From contig CALHGK010000001.1 of assembly GCA_938030095.1 (NCBI GenBank), forward strand, positions 4,002-68,001: DNA of 64,000 nucleotides, read 5' to 3'. Shown here one piece after another: positions 8,435-17,325 of the stretch. Positions within the stretch are counted from its first letter, which is position 1. The number at the start of each line of letters is the position of its first letter. The notes beneath the pieces were generated by a model, which did not search any database, was not told the DNA's origin, and saw only the letters and a program-made list of their open reading frames with translations. This DNA is from an uncultured Candidatus Saccharibacteria bacterium. Lineage in GTDB: Bacteria > Patescibacteriota > Saccharimonadia > Saccharimonadales > Saccharimonadaceae. The position numbers were made by a program, and so were the translations under genes.

Positions 8435-9175
8435 CTACACTCGCGATGTAAGCCGCTCCTTCTTTGGTCGGCTTGCCGCAACATAGGAGACGAGGCCACA
8501 CCAATACAATGGCATAATACTATAGATAATCCATGCCTCAGATACTTTACCAAAGAGCTGCAGTGCAAGGGCCGACTCCGAGGCGGCAAGTATTGTCCCA
8601 TTGCAACTGCCCACGCTCCACCGCAGCCGATAGTCCGTCAGAGCTGCCGCTGCCCCGCTCGTCATCAGCACCATAAGTACAGCAGCATACACTTTTATTG
8701 CTCCAGCAAGGAGCGGGCTTCCTACACGCGGCAACACGTTGTGCAGTGTCGAATATACCATTATTGCATTACCCATGAAGGTAGCTAGCAGCAATGCCCA
8801 ATTTATGCGCCTGGCAGCTCCCTTCGCAAGAGCAAAGATGAGACGCCACAAATTTATAACACAGAGCACCAGATACGCCAACAAAGACACCCCCAGCCCA
8901 ACGATAAGATGCGAGAAGGGCAAGAACGCCACCAGCGAGTCGGCCACAGCAAACAGCATAAGTGCTACAAGAAGGAGCCACGTCGTTGGCTGCCGCCGAT
9001 CGCTATAGCGCCAAACTGCAAGAAAAATCATCATCGTTGTGAGTGGGCTCATTGCTTTTTGCAACCACCACCACTGGTCTGCTGGGGCAAACTGCAGCAG
9101 CTGCCACACCACCGCGCAGAGAAACGCTGGCCAGAGAGCCCTCAAGAGTTTCGTTAGTTTCATCGTTAAATTCAT
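8435..9175 (-). CDS. Polytopic membrane protein, possibly YhhN/TMEM86 type
   Basis: 246 residues from ATG 9175 (MNLTMKLTK), with about seven to eight hydrophobic helices. Its size, helix number and a LFAVADSLVAFLPFSHLIVG stretch resemble YhhN/lysoplasmalogenase proteins (which have a D-S/A-L-L motif in the same place), but the match is weak. TACTAT ends seven bases before the chosen ATG, in keeping with the leaderless pattern; the frame remains open to 9250. If the family is right, it would cleave lysoplasmalogen vinyl ethers, but a transporter-like or unrelated membrane protein is possible. Confidence 0.5.
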   Translation of the reverse strand: MNLTMKLTKLLRALWPAFLCAVVWQLLQFAPADQWWWLQKAMSPLTTMMIFLAVWRYSDRRQPTTWLLLVALMLFAVADSLVAFLPFSHLIVGLGVSLLAYLVLCVINLWRLIFALAKGAARRINWALLLATFMGNAIMVYSTLHNVLPRVGSPLLAGAIKVYAAVLMVLMTSGAAAALTDYRLRWSVGSCNGTILAASESALALQLFGKVSEAWIIYSIMPLYWCGLVSYVAASRPKKERLTSRV

Positions 9176-9256
9176 AGAAAATATAGTAGCCCATCCTACG
9201 CACAGATTGCAAGGCAACCAGTGTATTATCCAGAGCCAGATGTTTCTCACTCAAAT

Positions 9257-9916
9257 TTACCGAGCGAAATACCGAGCAATAGCCTCTTCCGCCTCCGCCC
9301 AGGTGCGACACTCAATAGCGCGTGGATCGTCGATCGTAGCGCCTGGGTGCCATGGCCGTTCGCCAAACAAAATCGCCAAGCCAAGCGGCGCATCATCTCC
9401 TTCAAGGCCACGCTCGAGGTGATGCGGCGAGTCATCAATCGCAACCTCCATATTATGCTGCCGGTATATCTCTGTCTTGGAGTCGGTCATTATCTTGATG
9501 CCATCCTCGGTTTCGACTGGCCGCCGCGTCAAAATAACCTGCTCAAAGACACCAGGCAAGTACTTTTCGATACTCTGCTGTGTCACATCTGCTAAACCAT
9601 AATGCCGGGCCGAGACTGCATAGAGTCGATACTTGGCCACTAGTCTTCGCAACGCCTCAATCGTCTCTCTGTCTGGGACTTGCATCTCCTCAAACCAATC
9701 AGGCTTCGCCATGCCTGGTGTCGTCCCCAATTGCAACCCATTAAATCGCTCCTGCACTTCCTCTGGCGATACATCCCACGTCGTCTGTGATATGTTGGGC
9801 TGGAAGTTGGTACCATAATGCTCATTATACGCTGCCACCAGCCCTTCAGCGCACGGAAAGACGACATCATCAAGGTCGACGGCAATAGCAGGTTTGTCAT
9901 TTTTTGTTCGTTCCAT
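9257..9916 (-). CDS. HAD-superfamily 5'(3')-deoxyribonucleotidase-like protein
   Basis: 219 residues. HAD motifs in order: AVDLDDV (nucleophile and general acid Asp pair), YAVSARHYG for motif II, a Lys in the RRPV/TDSKTE region, and AIDDSPHH for motif IV. This arrangement matches the NT5C / YorS-type nucleotidases that remove phosphate from deoxynucleoside monophosphates. GGAGGAG five bases before the ATG fixes the start. It lies alone, 80 bp upstream of the YhhN-like gene. A role in nucleotide salvage fits an organism that imports its nucleotides (inference). Confidence 0.75.
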   Translation of the reverse strand: MERTKNDKPAIAVDLDDVVFPCAEGLVAAYNEHYGTNFQPNISQTTWDVSPEEVQERFNGLQLGTTPGMAKPDWFEEMQVPDRETIEALRRLVAKYRLYAVSARHYGLADVTQQSIEKYLPGVFEQVILTRRPVETEDGIKIMTDSKTEIYRQHNMEVAIDDSPHHLERGLEGDDAPLGLAILFGERPWHPGATIDDPRAIECRTWAEAEEAIARYFAR

Positions 9917-10052
9917 ATTACTCCTCCGTTGTTACTGATTTATTGTCATTGCTTAACACTCAAAGCCCACACTTCTGTTATTTTGTCCAATAGACGAAGC
10001 TGAGGCACAAGCGAAATTATCGCGCTGCTGCGTGGCTCTTAATCATTACTGG

Positions 10053-10553
10053 CTACAGCAGCTCTGGCCGCTCCTGCTGCACATAGTGTCGCAATGAGCT
10101 GATATAATGCACCGCCGCCGCAAAGGGATAGTCGGTTTGTGGCGTAATGGGCTGCTGCATCAGGTCATCTGGTGTGAGCCATTGGTAGCTACTGTGCTCC
10201 CAGCTGAGGGTAATTTCTGGCGCATCGTCATCAACGATTGCTGCATAGCACATATAGCTTAGCCGCTGACCATCAGGGTGCGGCAGTACATGCTCGAAGG
10301 CCACACTCAGCTGACTCGGCGCAAAGCCAAGGCCAGTCTCTTCTTCTATCTCCCGCCGCGCTGCCTCAAGTGGTGTCTCACCAGGCTCGACTATGCCACC
10401 AGGCAGGTCGGCACCATGCGGAAAGAGCGGATGCGTACTACTGCGCTCAAGGACGAGAATTTTGCCAGTCGCATCAACAATCAGTGCTTTGGCTAAGAAA
10501 TGGGGGTGGCTATTGTCCGGTTGGATTGCCCGAGTAAAATATATGTTTGTCAT
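10053..10553 (-). CDS. NUDIX hydrolase
   Basis: 166 residues from ATG 10553 (MTNIYFTRA). A full NUDIX box is visible: G-I-V-E-P-G-E at the start and RREIEEETGLGF at the end (GX5EX7REUXEEXGU). It hydrolyses a nucleoside diphosphate linked to another moiety; the substrate cannot be told from sequence. TATAAT (10566-10561 on the minus strand) ends seven bases before the ATG, making the message leaderless; a longer form starting upstream of that promoter is rejected. Confidence 0.88.
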   Translation of the reverse strand: MTNIYFTRAIQPDNSHPHFLAKALIVDATGKILVLERSSTHPLFPHGADLPGGIVEPGETPLEAARREIEEETGLGFAPSQLSVAFEHVLPHPDGQRLSYMCYAAIVDDDAPEITLSWEHSSYQWLTPDDLMQQPITPQTDYPFAAAVHYISSLRHYVQQERPELL

Positions 10554-10560
10554 GGCGTCT

Positions 10561-10566
10561 ATTATA
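10561..10566 (-). promoter_or_regulatory. -10 element of the NUDIX gene (leaderless)
   Basis: Minus-strand TATAAT ends seven bases before the ATG at 10553. Confidence 0.55.
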
Positions 10567-10727
10567 CACAAAAGAATGGAGACTGATTGCTGCTATATCC
10601 TTTTGGTCCTACTCAGGGAGGTTAGTCGCCGAAACATCAATGTCTTATATTGCTCTTATGAGAGCACACTTGACACTAAGAAAGCAGTGCTAAGCAAGTC
10701 AAGCACACCTATCAAAACTCGTATTAG

Positions 10728-10754
10728 TTAGCACTCTTGCACCGAGAGTGCTAA
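10728..10754 (+). promoter_or_regulatory. CIRCE operator (HrcA-binding site)
   Basis: A perfect consensus: TTAGCACTC, nine bases, GAGTGCTAA. HrcA binds CIRCE and represses chaperone genes until heat shock. Here it overlaps the -35 of the clpB promoter. hrcA itself is not in the window. Confidence 0.97.
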
Positions 10755-10765
10755 TTTGCTACTAT
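10737..10765 (+). promoter_or_regulatory. clpB promoter inside CIRCE
   Basis: TTGCAC (10737-10742) and TACTAT (10760-10765) with a 17-bp spacer and a TG one base before the -10. The -35 lies in the CIRCE spacer, so bound HrcA would block polymerase. Predicted transcription start near 10772. Confidence 0.7.
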
Positions 10766-10772
10766 ACCAATA

Positions 10773-10814
10773 GGCCACGCGGCTGACACCCAGCGCGATC
10801 GGCCACCCGTTTTT
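10773..10814 (+). promoter_or_regulatory. Hairpin plus T-run in the clpB 5' leader
   Basis: GGCC...GGCC encloses CGCG(g)CTG/CAGCGCG with loop ACACC, and is followed by GTTTTT at 10809-10814. It lies just after the predicted transcription start and looks like an attenuator or a stabilising leader structure. A second hairpin, CGGGC/GCCCG, lies closer to the ribosome binding site (about 10823-10848). Confidence 0.45.
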
Positions 10815-10869
10815 AAGTAACTCACCGGGCGTTCTGTTGCCCGCACTATATAACTACAAGGAGGGATAT

Positions 10870-13023
10870 ATGCCACCAAACATGAACCAACAAGATAACA
10901 AAAAGCCTCTCGAGCAATTTGGCACCGACCTCACCGCCCTGGCGCGTGAGGGCAAGCTCGACCCGGTGATTGGCCGGGACGAAGAAATCCGCCGCACTAT
11001 GCAGATCCTCAGCCGACGCACCAAGAATAACCCGGTGCTAATCGGTGAACCGGGCGTCGGTAAAACCGCCATTGTCGAGGCATTGGCGCAGCGCATCGTT
11101 AAGGGGAACGTACCGGCGTCGCTGCGGGATAAGCGGCTGATTAGCTTGGAGATTTCGAGCTTGCTGGCCGGTGCCAGCTTTCGTGGTCAGTTTGAAGAGC
11201 GCCTCAAGGGTGTACTCAAAGAGGTAGAGGAAGCGGCTGGCGAGATCATTCTCTTCGTCGATGAAATTCACACCATGGTCGGCGCTGGCAAAGGCGAAGG
11301 CAGTATGGACGCCGGCAATATGCTCAAACCTGCCCTGGCCCGCGGCAAGCTACACATGATTGGTGCCACCACGCTGGCCGAGTACCGCCAGTATGTCGAG
11401 AAGGACGCAGCCCTGGAGCGGCGCTTTCAGCCAGTTTACGTCGGTGAGCCGAGTTTTGATGACACCATCGCTATCTTGCGTGGCCTCAAGGAAAAGTACG
11501 AAGTCCACCACGGCGTCAAGATTGCTGATGATGCGATTGTGGCGGCAGCGCGGCTGTCTACCCGCTACTTGCCTGACCGCTTTTTGCCTGACAAGGCGGT
11601 TGATCTGCTGGATGAAGCCACCAGTGCTCTGAAAATGCAGCTGGAGAGCGTGCCGATTAGCCTCGATCGGCTCAATAACCGCCGTTTACAGCTAGAGATT
11701 GAAGAGGCCGCGCTCAAAAAAGACAAATCCGAGCACGCCAAGGCCCGCAAAGCAGAAATCAAGCAGCAGATCGCTGACCTCCGGGCTCAGGCTAAAGCGA
11801 TTGACAGCAAATGGCAGCATGAAAAGGATATCCTGCAGACTGTCAACACCGCTGCCGAAAAAATGGATAGCCTGCGCTCTCGTCTTGAAATCGCCGAACG
11901 CGATGCCGATCTGGCAACCGCCAGCCGTATCAAATACGGCGATATGCCGGAGCTGGAGAAAAAGCTGAGCGCTGCCCGCCAGGAACTGGCCGCCATCCCA
12001 CCGGCCGACCGCTTACTGCGCGAAGAAGTCACGCCTGATGACATTGCCAGTGTGGTGGCGCGCTGGACGGGCATCCCTGTGGAGCGGCTGATGGAAAGTG
12101 AATCAAGTAAATTAACCAAGCTTGAAGACTCAATCGGCCGCCAGGTTATTGGCCAAGACCGCGCCGTGGCTGCCGTAGCGAGCGCCATTCGCCGTTCGCG
12201 CGCTGGGCTCAGTGATACCAATCGGCCAATCGGCTCCTTCCTCTTCCTTGGCCCGACTGGGGTCGGTAAAACAGAGGTAGCCCGCAGCCTGTGCCGCGAA
12301 TTATTTGACGATGAGCACGCCATGATCCGCATCGATATGAGCGAATACATGGAGCGGCACGCTGTGGCGCGGCTGATTGGTTCGCCACCAGGCTACGTCG
12401 GCTACGACCAAGGTGGGCAACTCACCGAAGCAGTGCGCCGCCGCCCCTACAGCGTAGTACTGTTTGACGAGATCGAAAAAGCCCACCCCGACGTCTTTAA
12501 CGTGCTCCTCCAGGTACTCGACGACGGCCGCCTGACTGATGGCCAAGGCCGGACAATCGACTTTAGTAACACCATTATCATCATGACGAGCAACGTTGGC
12601 TCGCAGATGATTATGGACTTTACCGGTGACGACCTATCTGTACTGGACAATAAAATGCTTGAGGTGCTACGCCAGCATTTCCGCCCAGAGTTCCTCAACC
12701 GCATTGATGACATCGTGATCTTCGACCGTATTCACGAGCAGGCGATGCGGGCCATCGTTGACGTGCAGCTGGAGCGCGTTGCCCGCCACGTCAAAGACAG
12801 CCGCGATATCACGCTCCAGTTTGATGATAGCATCCGCGATATGCTAGCCCGCGATGGCTATGACCCGAGCTTCGGTGCCCGGCCACTCAAACGCTTAGTG
12901 CAAAAACGTATTCTTGACCCGCTGGCGCTGGAGCTTATCGATGGGCGTATTCGCGAAGGTATGACGGTGGTAGCGAGGGCAGCTGACGGGCGAGTCACCT
13001 TCAGCCCGCAGGCGTCCTCATAG
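10870..13023 (+). CDS. clpB: ClpB disaggregase lacking the N-terminal domain
   Basis: 717 residues from ATG 10870 ([10 protein letters not shown]), set by AAGGAGGG five bases upstream. The protein enters the first AAA+ module at once: GRDEEIRR, Walker [10 protein letters not shown] (59-66), Walker B FVDEIH. A coiled-coil M-domain follows (about residues 290-400), then AAA2 with GPTGVGKTE (about 460), GYVGYDQGG pore loop and [12 protein letters not shown]. The usual 150-residue N-domain is absent and no upstream frame could supply it. The M-domain and the lack of a ClpP loop point to a DnaK-dependent disaggregase. Heat-shock control is shown by CIRCE. GlsB-type gene follows with its own -10. 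Confidence 0.93.
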   Translation: MPPNMNQQDNKKPLEQFGTDLTALAREGKLDPVIGRDEEIRRTMQILSRRTKNNPVLIGEPGVGKTAIVEALAQRIVKGNVPASLRDKRLISLEISSLLAGASFRGQFEERLKGVLKEVEEAAGEIILFVDEIHTMVGAGKGEGSMDAGNMLKPALARGKLHMIGATTLAEYRQYVEKDAALERRFQPVYVGEPSFDDTIAILRGLKEKYEVHHGVKIADDAIVAAARLSTRYLPDRFLPDKAVDLLDEATSALKMQLESVPISLDRLNNRRLQLEIEEAALKKDKSEHAKARKAEIKQQIADLRAQAKAIDSKWQHEKDILQTVNTAAEKMDSLRSRLEIAERDADLATASRIKYGDMPELEKKLSAARQELAAIPPADRLLREEVTPDDIASVVARWTGIPVERLMESESSKLTKLEDSIGRQVIGQDRAVAAVASAIRRSRAGLSDTNRPIGSFLFLGPTGVGKTEVARSLCRELFDDEHAMIRIDMSEYMERHAVARLIGSPPGYVGYDQGGQLTEAVRRRPYSVVLFDEIEKAHPDVFNVLLQVLDDGRLTDGQGRTIDFSNTIIIMTSNVGSQMIMDFTGDDLSVLDNKMLEVLRQHFRPEFLNRIDDIVIFDRIHEQAMRAIVDVQLERVARHVKDSRDITLQFDDSIRDMLARDGYDPSFGARPLKRLVQKRILDPLALELIDGRIREGMTVVARAADGRVTFSPQASS

Positions 13024-13040
13024 CTTTTACTCCCCAAAGA

Positions 13041-13049
13041 TGCTATACT
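13041..13049 (+). promoter_or_regulatory. Extended -10 upstream of the GlsB-type gene
   Basis: TGCTATACT, 35 bases before the ATG at 13085; this gene keeps a leader with a ribosome binding site. Confidence 0.55.
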
Positions 13050-13084
13050 AGTACGATAACCATTAATGAAGGAGACAATCAACT

Positions 13085-13339
13085 ATGACTATACTCGTAT
13101 GGCTTATCATCGGTGGTCTTGCCGGCTGGCTGGCATCCAAGGTGGTAAATAAAGGTGCCGACTCAGGCGCACTGACCAACATTATCGTTGGTATCATCGG
13201 TGCAATGCTGGGTGGCTGGCTGGTCAGTCTGATGGGCGGCAGCGCCGATGTGCTGACCGGCTTTAACGTTGCTAGCCTGCTGACCGCCTTCTTTGGCGCA
13301 GTTGTGCTGCTGGTTATCCTCAAGCTTATCAAAAAATAA
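13085..13339 (+). CDS. GlsB/YeaQ/YmgE-family small membrane protein
   Basis: 84 residues with three hydrophobic helices rich in Gly: WLIIGGLAGWLASKVV, IIVGIIGAMLGGWLVSLMG, and a third ending VILKLIKK. This is the pattern of the transglycosylase-associated / GlsB stress proteins, whose biochemical role is unclear. AAGGAG nine bases before the ATG supports the start. Following clpB by 60 bp, it may be co-induced by heat stress through read-through, besides its own -10. Confidence 0.88.
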   Translation: MTILVWLIIGGLAGWLASKVVNKGADSGALTNIIVGIIGAMLGGWLVSLMGGSADVLTGFNVASLLTAFFGAVVLLVILKLIKK

Positions 13340-13367
13340 GCTCAGGGCTCACCGCCAATTTCACCAC

Positions 13368-13397
13368 AAAACACCCCAGGGGATGGCTGGGGTGTTT
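13368..13397 (+). terminator. Terminator after the GlsB-type gene
   Basis: AAACACCCCAG pairs with CTGGGGTGTTT around a 7-base loop, followed by ATTTAT. Confidence 0.85.
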
Positions 13398-13757
13398 ATT
13401 TATCACCATCACCTCGCTAAGCCCTCACACACACTCGAGGTTCAAGGGATTTGCCCACACTGCCAGTGTCTTCGGTAGGCTCGCTAATATCTGCGCTCTC
13501 GCAATTGAGCGTCTTAAAATTTATCGTTAGTTATGTAACACTTCGTCTATTCAAACCACAAAGTTGCCCACGAATTTTCACGACTCTCCTCTCTACTATT
13601 TTTGCTTCAGGGATGACAAGGGTAAGTATGTACAGCATAGTGACTTCTCGGCGTCAGAAATAAAAACTGGTTATAACAACCAGCTTATTACCCTACTCGA
13701 ATGAAATGGTAGAGAGCTAATGGAGAGAACATGGGGATTTTTAATACGTAGGCTTCG
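13398..13757. other. Intergenic stretch, 360 bp, no supported gene
   Basis: Short frames here (for example 13451-13663) have no ribosome binding site, no promoter and no recognisable protein features. The only element seen is the hairpin at 13661-13683 that serves the exonuclease I gene. Confidence 0.6.
13661..13683 (-). terminator. Terminator of the exonuclease I gene
   Basis: On the minus strand CTGGTT-GTTAT-AACCAG is followed by TTTTTA, 75 bases after the stop codon. Confidence 0.65.
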
Positions 13758-15170
13758 CTAATCACCCACCGGTACCACAGCCTCAAGCCACAGCTGCAGC
13801 TCCTGCAATATAAACTCATCTGCCGTACCTGCCTTGGTTAGACGCTGCAACGACGCCATAAAGCTCGGCAGCTGGGCCTGTAGGTGGGTGCTCCGCCATT
13901 GCTCCCACTGGGCTTGCTCATCATCACTGAGGCTCTGCGGGAAGCTACGCGCCTTGTAGTGGAGTAGCAGCTCAGGCAGGCGCTCATCACGAAAGGCTGG
14001 GTGGAAGTCTGCCAGTGCCTTGGTATCGGCATTGCGCACTGCAGCGATGTGCGTCTTATCTGCGTCCGAGACGAAGCTGTCGTAGAGCTGCCCTTCGGGG
14101 TCGGTCGATTTTTTGTACTCACGCTTTTTTTCGTAGAGTGTGCGGAGTTTCTCAGCAAAGTCGGGATGGTGAAGCAGGATATCGCGGTGACGAGCTACAG
14201 TGGCCGCCTCGAGATGGATCTTACTCCAGCCATCGCCCTGCTCTAGCACACCAAGTGGTGCAACGGCTGGGCAACGATTGTATTGCAATGGTTTGACAGG
14301 TAGCGCCACAAAGCCATCGGCCTGGCGCTCCTCCCAGGTAGCAAAGATTTTCTTAGCAAGTTCCTGCTGGCTTAGGTTCACAAACGGCGTTGGGTCGTAG
14401 CGCAGGTCATAGACCAAGACATTACTATTGGGTGCTGGTGCCAGCGGAAAGGCGACGGTCGTCTTGGCGTGTTGCTTGTCGTAGCGGCCACTAGTATAGA
14501 CGAAGGGCTGCTTGGTCTCGAGATTGACGAGCCGCTGCACTGCCCTCTTGTCGCGCATCGCAAGGAGATAGTCAAAGAGCTGGGGCTGGGCACGCTTCAC
14601 TAGCTTCGTTACTTCTATCAGAGCTGCCACATCAGCGAAGGCGTCGTGTGCATTGTTGTGTGCAATGCCATTAGCTTTAGTAATGAGTTCCAGACGGTTG
14701 GTAGGCTGACCATTCGCATCCATCGGCCACTCAATGCCATCTGGCCGCAGTGCCCGTGTCAGCCGCACGACATCAAGCATATCCCAGCGGCTCCGCTCAT
14801 CCTTCCAGCTCCACTCGTATGGATCATAAAAGTTCCGCCACAGCAGATGGCGGATAAACTCGTCGTCAAAGCGCACATTGTTGAACCCCACAGCGATCGT
14901 CCCTGGTGTGAAGATCTCCTCGCTCACCATCCGCGCACATGCTGCCTCACTATAGCCCTCCTCTAGCGTCTTCTGCGGCGTGATACCGGTCACCATCAGG
15001 GCATCGGGGCTTGGTAGGGTGTCGTCATTGAGAGTGATGAGGAAGTTATACGGCTCGCCAATTGGCTGCAAGTCCATATCTGTCCGCTGCCCGGCAAACT
15101 GCATAATCCGATCCGTCTGTGCCCGGAAGCCACTCGTCTCAAGGTCGTAGAAAAAGAATGTTTGTGCCAT
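13758..15170 (-). CDS. sbcB: Exodeoxyribonuclease I
   Basis: 470 residues, close to E. coli ExoI (475). DEDDh nuclease motifs: FYDLETSG (Exo I), GFNNVRFDDEF (Exo II) and HNNAHDAFADV (Exo III with the catalytic His). A SH3-like and C-terminal helical region follows, as in SbcB. It degrades single-stranded DNA 3' to 5' in recombination and mismatch repair. An extended -10 (15177-15185) ends six bases before the ATG, so the transcript is leaderless. A free-standing SbcB is mainly known from gammaproteobacteria; its presence in a reduced CPR genome is notable. Confidence 0.92.
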   Translation of the reverse strand: MAQTFFFYDLETSGFRAQTDRIMQFAGQRTDMDLQPIGEPYNFLITLNDDTLPSPDALMVTGITPQKTLEEGYSEAACARMVSEEIFTPGTIAVGFNNVRFDDEFIRHLLWRNFYDPYEWSWKDERSRWDMLDVVRLTRALRPDGIEWPMDANGQPTNRLELITKANGIAHNNAHDAFADVAALIEVTKLVKRAQPQLFDYLLAMRDKRAVQRLVNLETKQPFVYTSGRYDKQHAKTTVAFPLAPAPNSNVLVYDLRYDPTPFVNLSQQELAKKIFATWEERQADGFVALPVKPLQYNRCPAVAPLGVLEQGDGWSKIHLEAATVARHRDILLHHPDFAEKLRTLYEKKREYKKSTDPEGQLYDSFVSDADKTHIAAVRNADTKALADFHPAFRDERLPELLLHYKARSFPQSLSDDEQAQWEQWRSTHLQAQLPSFMASLQRLTKAGTADEFILQELQLWLEAVVPVGD

Positions 15171-15176
15171 AGGTAT

Positions 15177-15185
15177 AGTATAGCA
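15177..15185 (-). promoter_or_regulatory. Extended -10 of sbcB (leaderless)
   Basis: Minus-strand TGCTATACT ends six bases before the ATG at 15170. Confidence 0.6.
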
Positions 15186-15321
15186 AATTATAAATATGAT
15201 GACTTACTGCCCGTTAGAATTTGGTTCATTATATTAAATACCATAAACGCATTATTTACGCTGTATGTCTGTGTATAATACATTATATTAGTAATTAATA
15301 ACTATCCAAGGTCTATTTATC

Positions 15322-15876
15322 GTGCAGGAAAATGCAGATTTAATTAAAGAATTCAAAAAACTACAAAACCTAAACAAGGAGCTTATTCAAGAAATTAAGC
15401 AATTTCGATCCCTTGGTAGACACACTCCAGATGTTGATATGTGCATGGAAGGCAATCTACGCCTTGCAAGACGAGCAAAGCAAGACATTTTTACATGTTG
15501 GAATATTTTTCGATTTAAATGGCGGCGAGCACACCCACGAATGCTTCAAGGAATGGAAGACATAAGTAGAGAGTACGAAGAATATTGCACACGAGAAAGC
15601 AAAGCGTGGAAATATCCAGACAGCAAACATATCAGAGATATAGATTGTCATTTATTTTATAAGCGTGAAGAAATTGAAGGAAGTATTCGAAGCAGTTTAG
15701 ATACACTTGCAGAACTTCGTTATATCGCGCAAGAATACAGACGTCGCTATGGAGAGCATGAATACTTCCTCAGCGATCGTTCATTTAAATGGATAACTTT
15801 CATTCTTGGTGCAGTATCTGGCTGGGTTGTTAGCGCAGTAGCAACAGCAGTCAACCATATAATAAGGCAACCGTAG
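15322..15876 (+). CDS. Unknown protein with coiled coil and C-terminal membrane helix
   Basis: 184 residues from a GTG at 15322. The first 30 residues are Lys/Glu/Leu-rich and likely coiled (LIKEFKKLQNLNKELIQEIK). The middle is charged and helical, and one hydrophobic helix near the end (about residues 156-178, ITFILGAVSGWVVSAVATAV) would anchor it with the bulk in the cytoplasm. TATAAT at 15274-15279 lies 42 bases upstream and AAGG 10 bases upstream. Its base composition is clearly more AT-rich than its neighbours, suggesting recent acquisition. Family not recognised. Confidence 0.6.
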   Translation: MQENADLIKEFKKLQNLNKELIQEIKQFRSLGRHTPDVDMCMEGNLRLARRAKQDIFTCWNIFRFKWRRAHPRMLQGMEDISREYEEYCTRESKAWKYPDSKHIRDIDCHLFYKREEIEGSIRSSLDTLAELRYIAQEYRRRYGEHEYFLSDRSFKWITFILGAVSGWVVSAVATAVNHIIRQP

Positions 15877-15881
15877 GGCTC

Positions 15882-17258
15882 TTATTGCTCCACCAGCGGG
15901 AACGGCTGACTATCGCCAATCTGCACAATGCTGTCGCCCTCTGCTCCTTGACGGATGAGCTCGTGCGTGACACCAAGACGCTTCATAATGTCGCGCAGGC
16001 GATTAACTGCCTCAAACTGGGCGAAGTTCGTGCGACGAGCGAATTTCTCGAGCTTTTGGCCAGACACGGCAAAGACACGCGGCATCTCGGCATCCTCTCG
16101 TGGGTTAGTGAGGCCGCTCTCTACTGCCGTCTCGGCGCAGCGCTGCGCCGCATAGCCCTGCAGTTGCTGCACCGCCCAGGCATCGGCCTTAGCTTGGCTA
16201 CCGAGCGTAATGGTCGCAAGCTCCTCATCATCAGCAAAATCATCATCCTCTTCAGCTGCAGCCTCGGCCGCCCGCGCCTCTACTACTATCTGGCGCAAAG
16301 CTCTCAGTACATCAACGATTCCCTGATGAGCCACTGAAGAGATCGCAAAAATCGGCGTCGCTTCGTCAACCACCTGACGCAAGCTATCTATCTGCATCTG
16401 AATGATATCGTCATCGAGCCCATCACACTTCGTTAGCACTACGACCTCTGGCCGCTGAGCGAGCTCGGTGCTGTATTGCTGCAGCTCGTGACGAATCGCT
16501 TGGTAGCGCTCGGCTACATCATTACTATACACATCAACGAGATGGAGGAGCACAGCCGTCCGCTCGACGTGCCGCAAGAAGGCATCACCCAGACCCTTGC
16601 CCTCGCTCGCTCCCTCAATCAAGCCAGGAATATCGGCGATTAAGATAGATCCATCATCAATATCGGCCACTCCAAGGTTAGGTGTGAGTGTGGTAAATTC
16701 GTAATTCGCAATCTCCGGACGGGCATTACTCACCACGCTCAGGAAGGTTGATTTACCAGCATTTGGGAAGCCCACTAGACCAACATCAGCCAGCAACTTC
16801 AGCTCCAGCTCCGCCTCAAAGCTCTCCCCTGCCTCGCCCAACTCAGCCATGCGCGGCGTTTGGCGCACACTAGATTTAAAATGCGCATTGCCAAAGCCAC
16901 CGTCGCCACCCTTGGCAATGACGGCCTCTTGCCCTGCCTCAGCGAGGTCAGCGATTACTACATCACCTCGCTTCACCAGTGTCCCGACCGGCACTTTGAC
17001 AACCAGTGGCTTACCAGACCGGCCCGCCATCTTTTTCTTGCCACCCGCCACACCGGGCTCTGCCTTGAGCTCTGGCTTGTAACGAAACTTGAGCAAGGTA
17101 TTGAGCTGCTCTGTTGCAACAAAAACAACATCGCCACCGCGGCCTCCATCACCACCATCAGGCCCACCTTTATCCACATATATTTCGTGCCGAAAGCTCA
17201 CCGCGCCGTCGCCACCACGGCCTGCTACTACTGCTACCTTTGCTGTATCTACAAACAT
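15882..17258 (-). CDS. obgE: GTPase Obg/CgtA
   Basis: 458 residues. N-terminal glycine-rich Obg fold (GGPDGGDGGRGG, MAGRSGKPLVV), G domain with GFPNAGKST (G1), a Thr switch in FTTLTPNLG, DIPGL (G3) and LTKCD (G4), then an acidic linker (EEDDDFADDEE) and a C-terminal OCT domain (KFARRTNFAQFEAVNRLRDIM). Obg assists 50S assembly and stress signalling. TATACT (17268-17273) ends nine bases before the ATG, again leaderless. Convergent with the AT-rich unknown gene, five bp apart. Confidence 0.96.
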   Translation of the reverse strand: MFVDTAKVAVVAGRGGDGAVSFRHEIYVDKGGPDGGDGGRGGDVVFVATEQLNTLLKFRYKPELKAEPGVAGGKKKMAGRSGKPLVVKVPVGTLVKRGDVVIADLAEAGQEAVIAKGGDGGFGNAHFKSSVRQTPRMAELGEAGESFEAELELKLLADVGLVGFPNAGKSTFLSVVSNARPEIANYEFTTLTPNLGVADIDDGSILIADIPGLIEGASEGKGLGDAFLRHVERTAVLLHLVDVYSNDVAERYQAIRHELQQYSTELAQRPEVVVLTKCDGLDDDIIQMQIDSLRQVVDEATPIFAISSVAHQGIVDVLRALRQIVVEARAAEAAAEEDDDFADDEELATITLGSQAKADAWAVQQLQGYAAQRCAETAVESGLTNPREDAEMPRVFAVSGQKLEKFARRTNFAQFEAVNRLRDIMKRLGVTHELIRQGAEGDSIVQIGDSQPFPLVEQ

Positions 17259-17267
17259 ATACTATTA

Positions 17268-17276
17268 AGTATACCA
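17268..17276 (-). promoter_or_regulatory. Extended -10 of obgE (leaderless)
   Basis: Minus-strand TGGTATACT ends nine bases before the ATG at 17258. Confidence 0.55.
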
Positions 17277-17277
17277 A

Positions 17278-17305
17278 AAACACCTCTGCGGCAACAGAGG
17301 TGTTT
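17278..17305 (-). terminator. Terminator of the LysM-CHAP gene
   Basis: AAACACCTCTG and CAGAGGTGTTT pair around a 6-base loop, with T-rich flanks on the minus strand, 20 bases after the stop codon and immediately before the obgE promoter. Confidence 0.8.
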
Positions 17306-17325
17306 GCTTGGCTTAGTTTATCGAA

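Noticed and set aside
10837..10869. Upstream TTG start for clpB
   Set aside because: AAGGAGGG is correctly placed only for ATG 10870, and the extra residues are not an N-domain.
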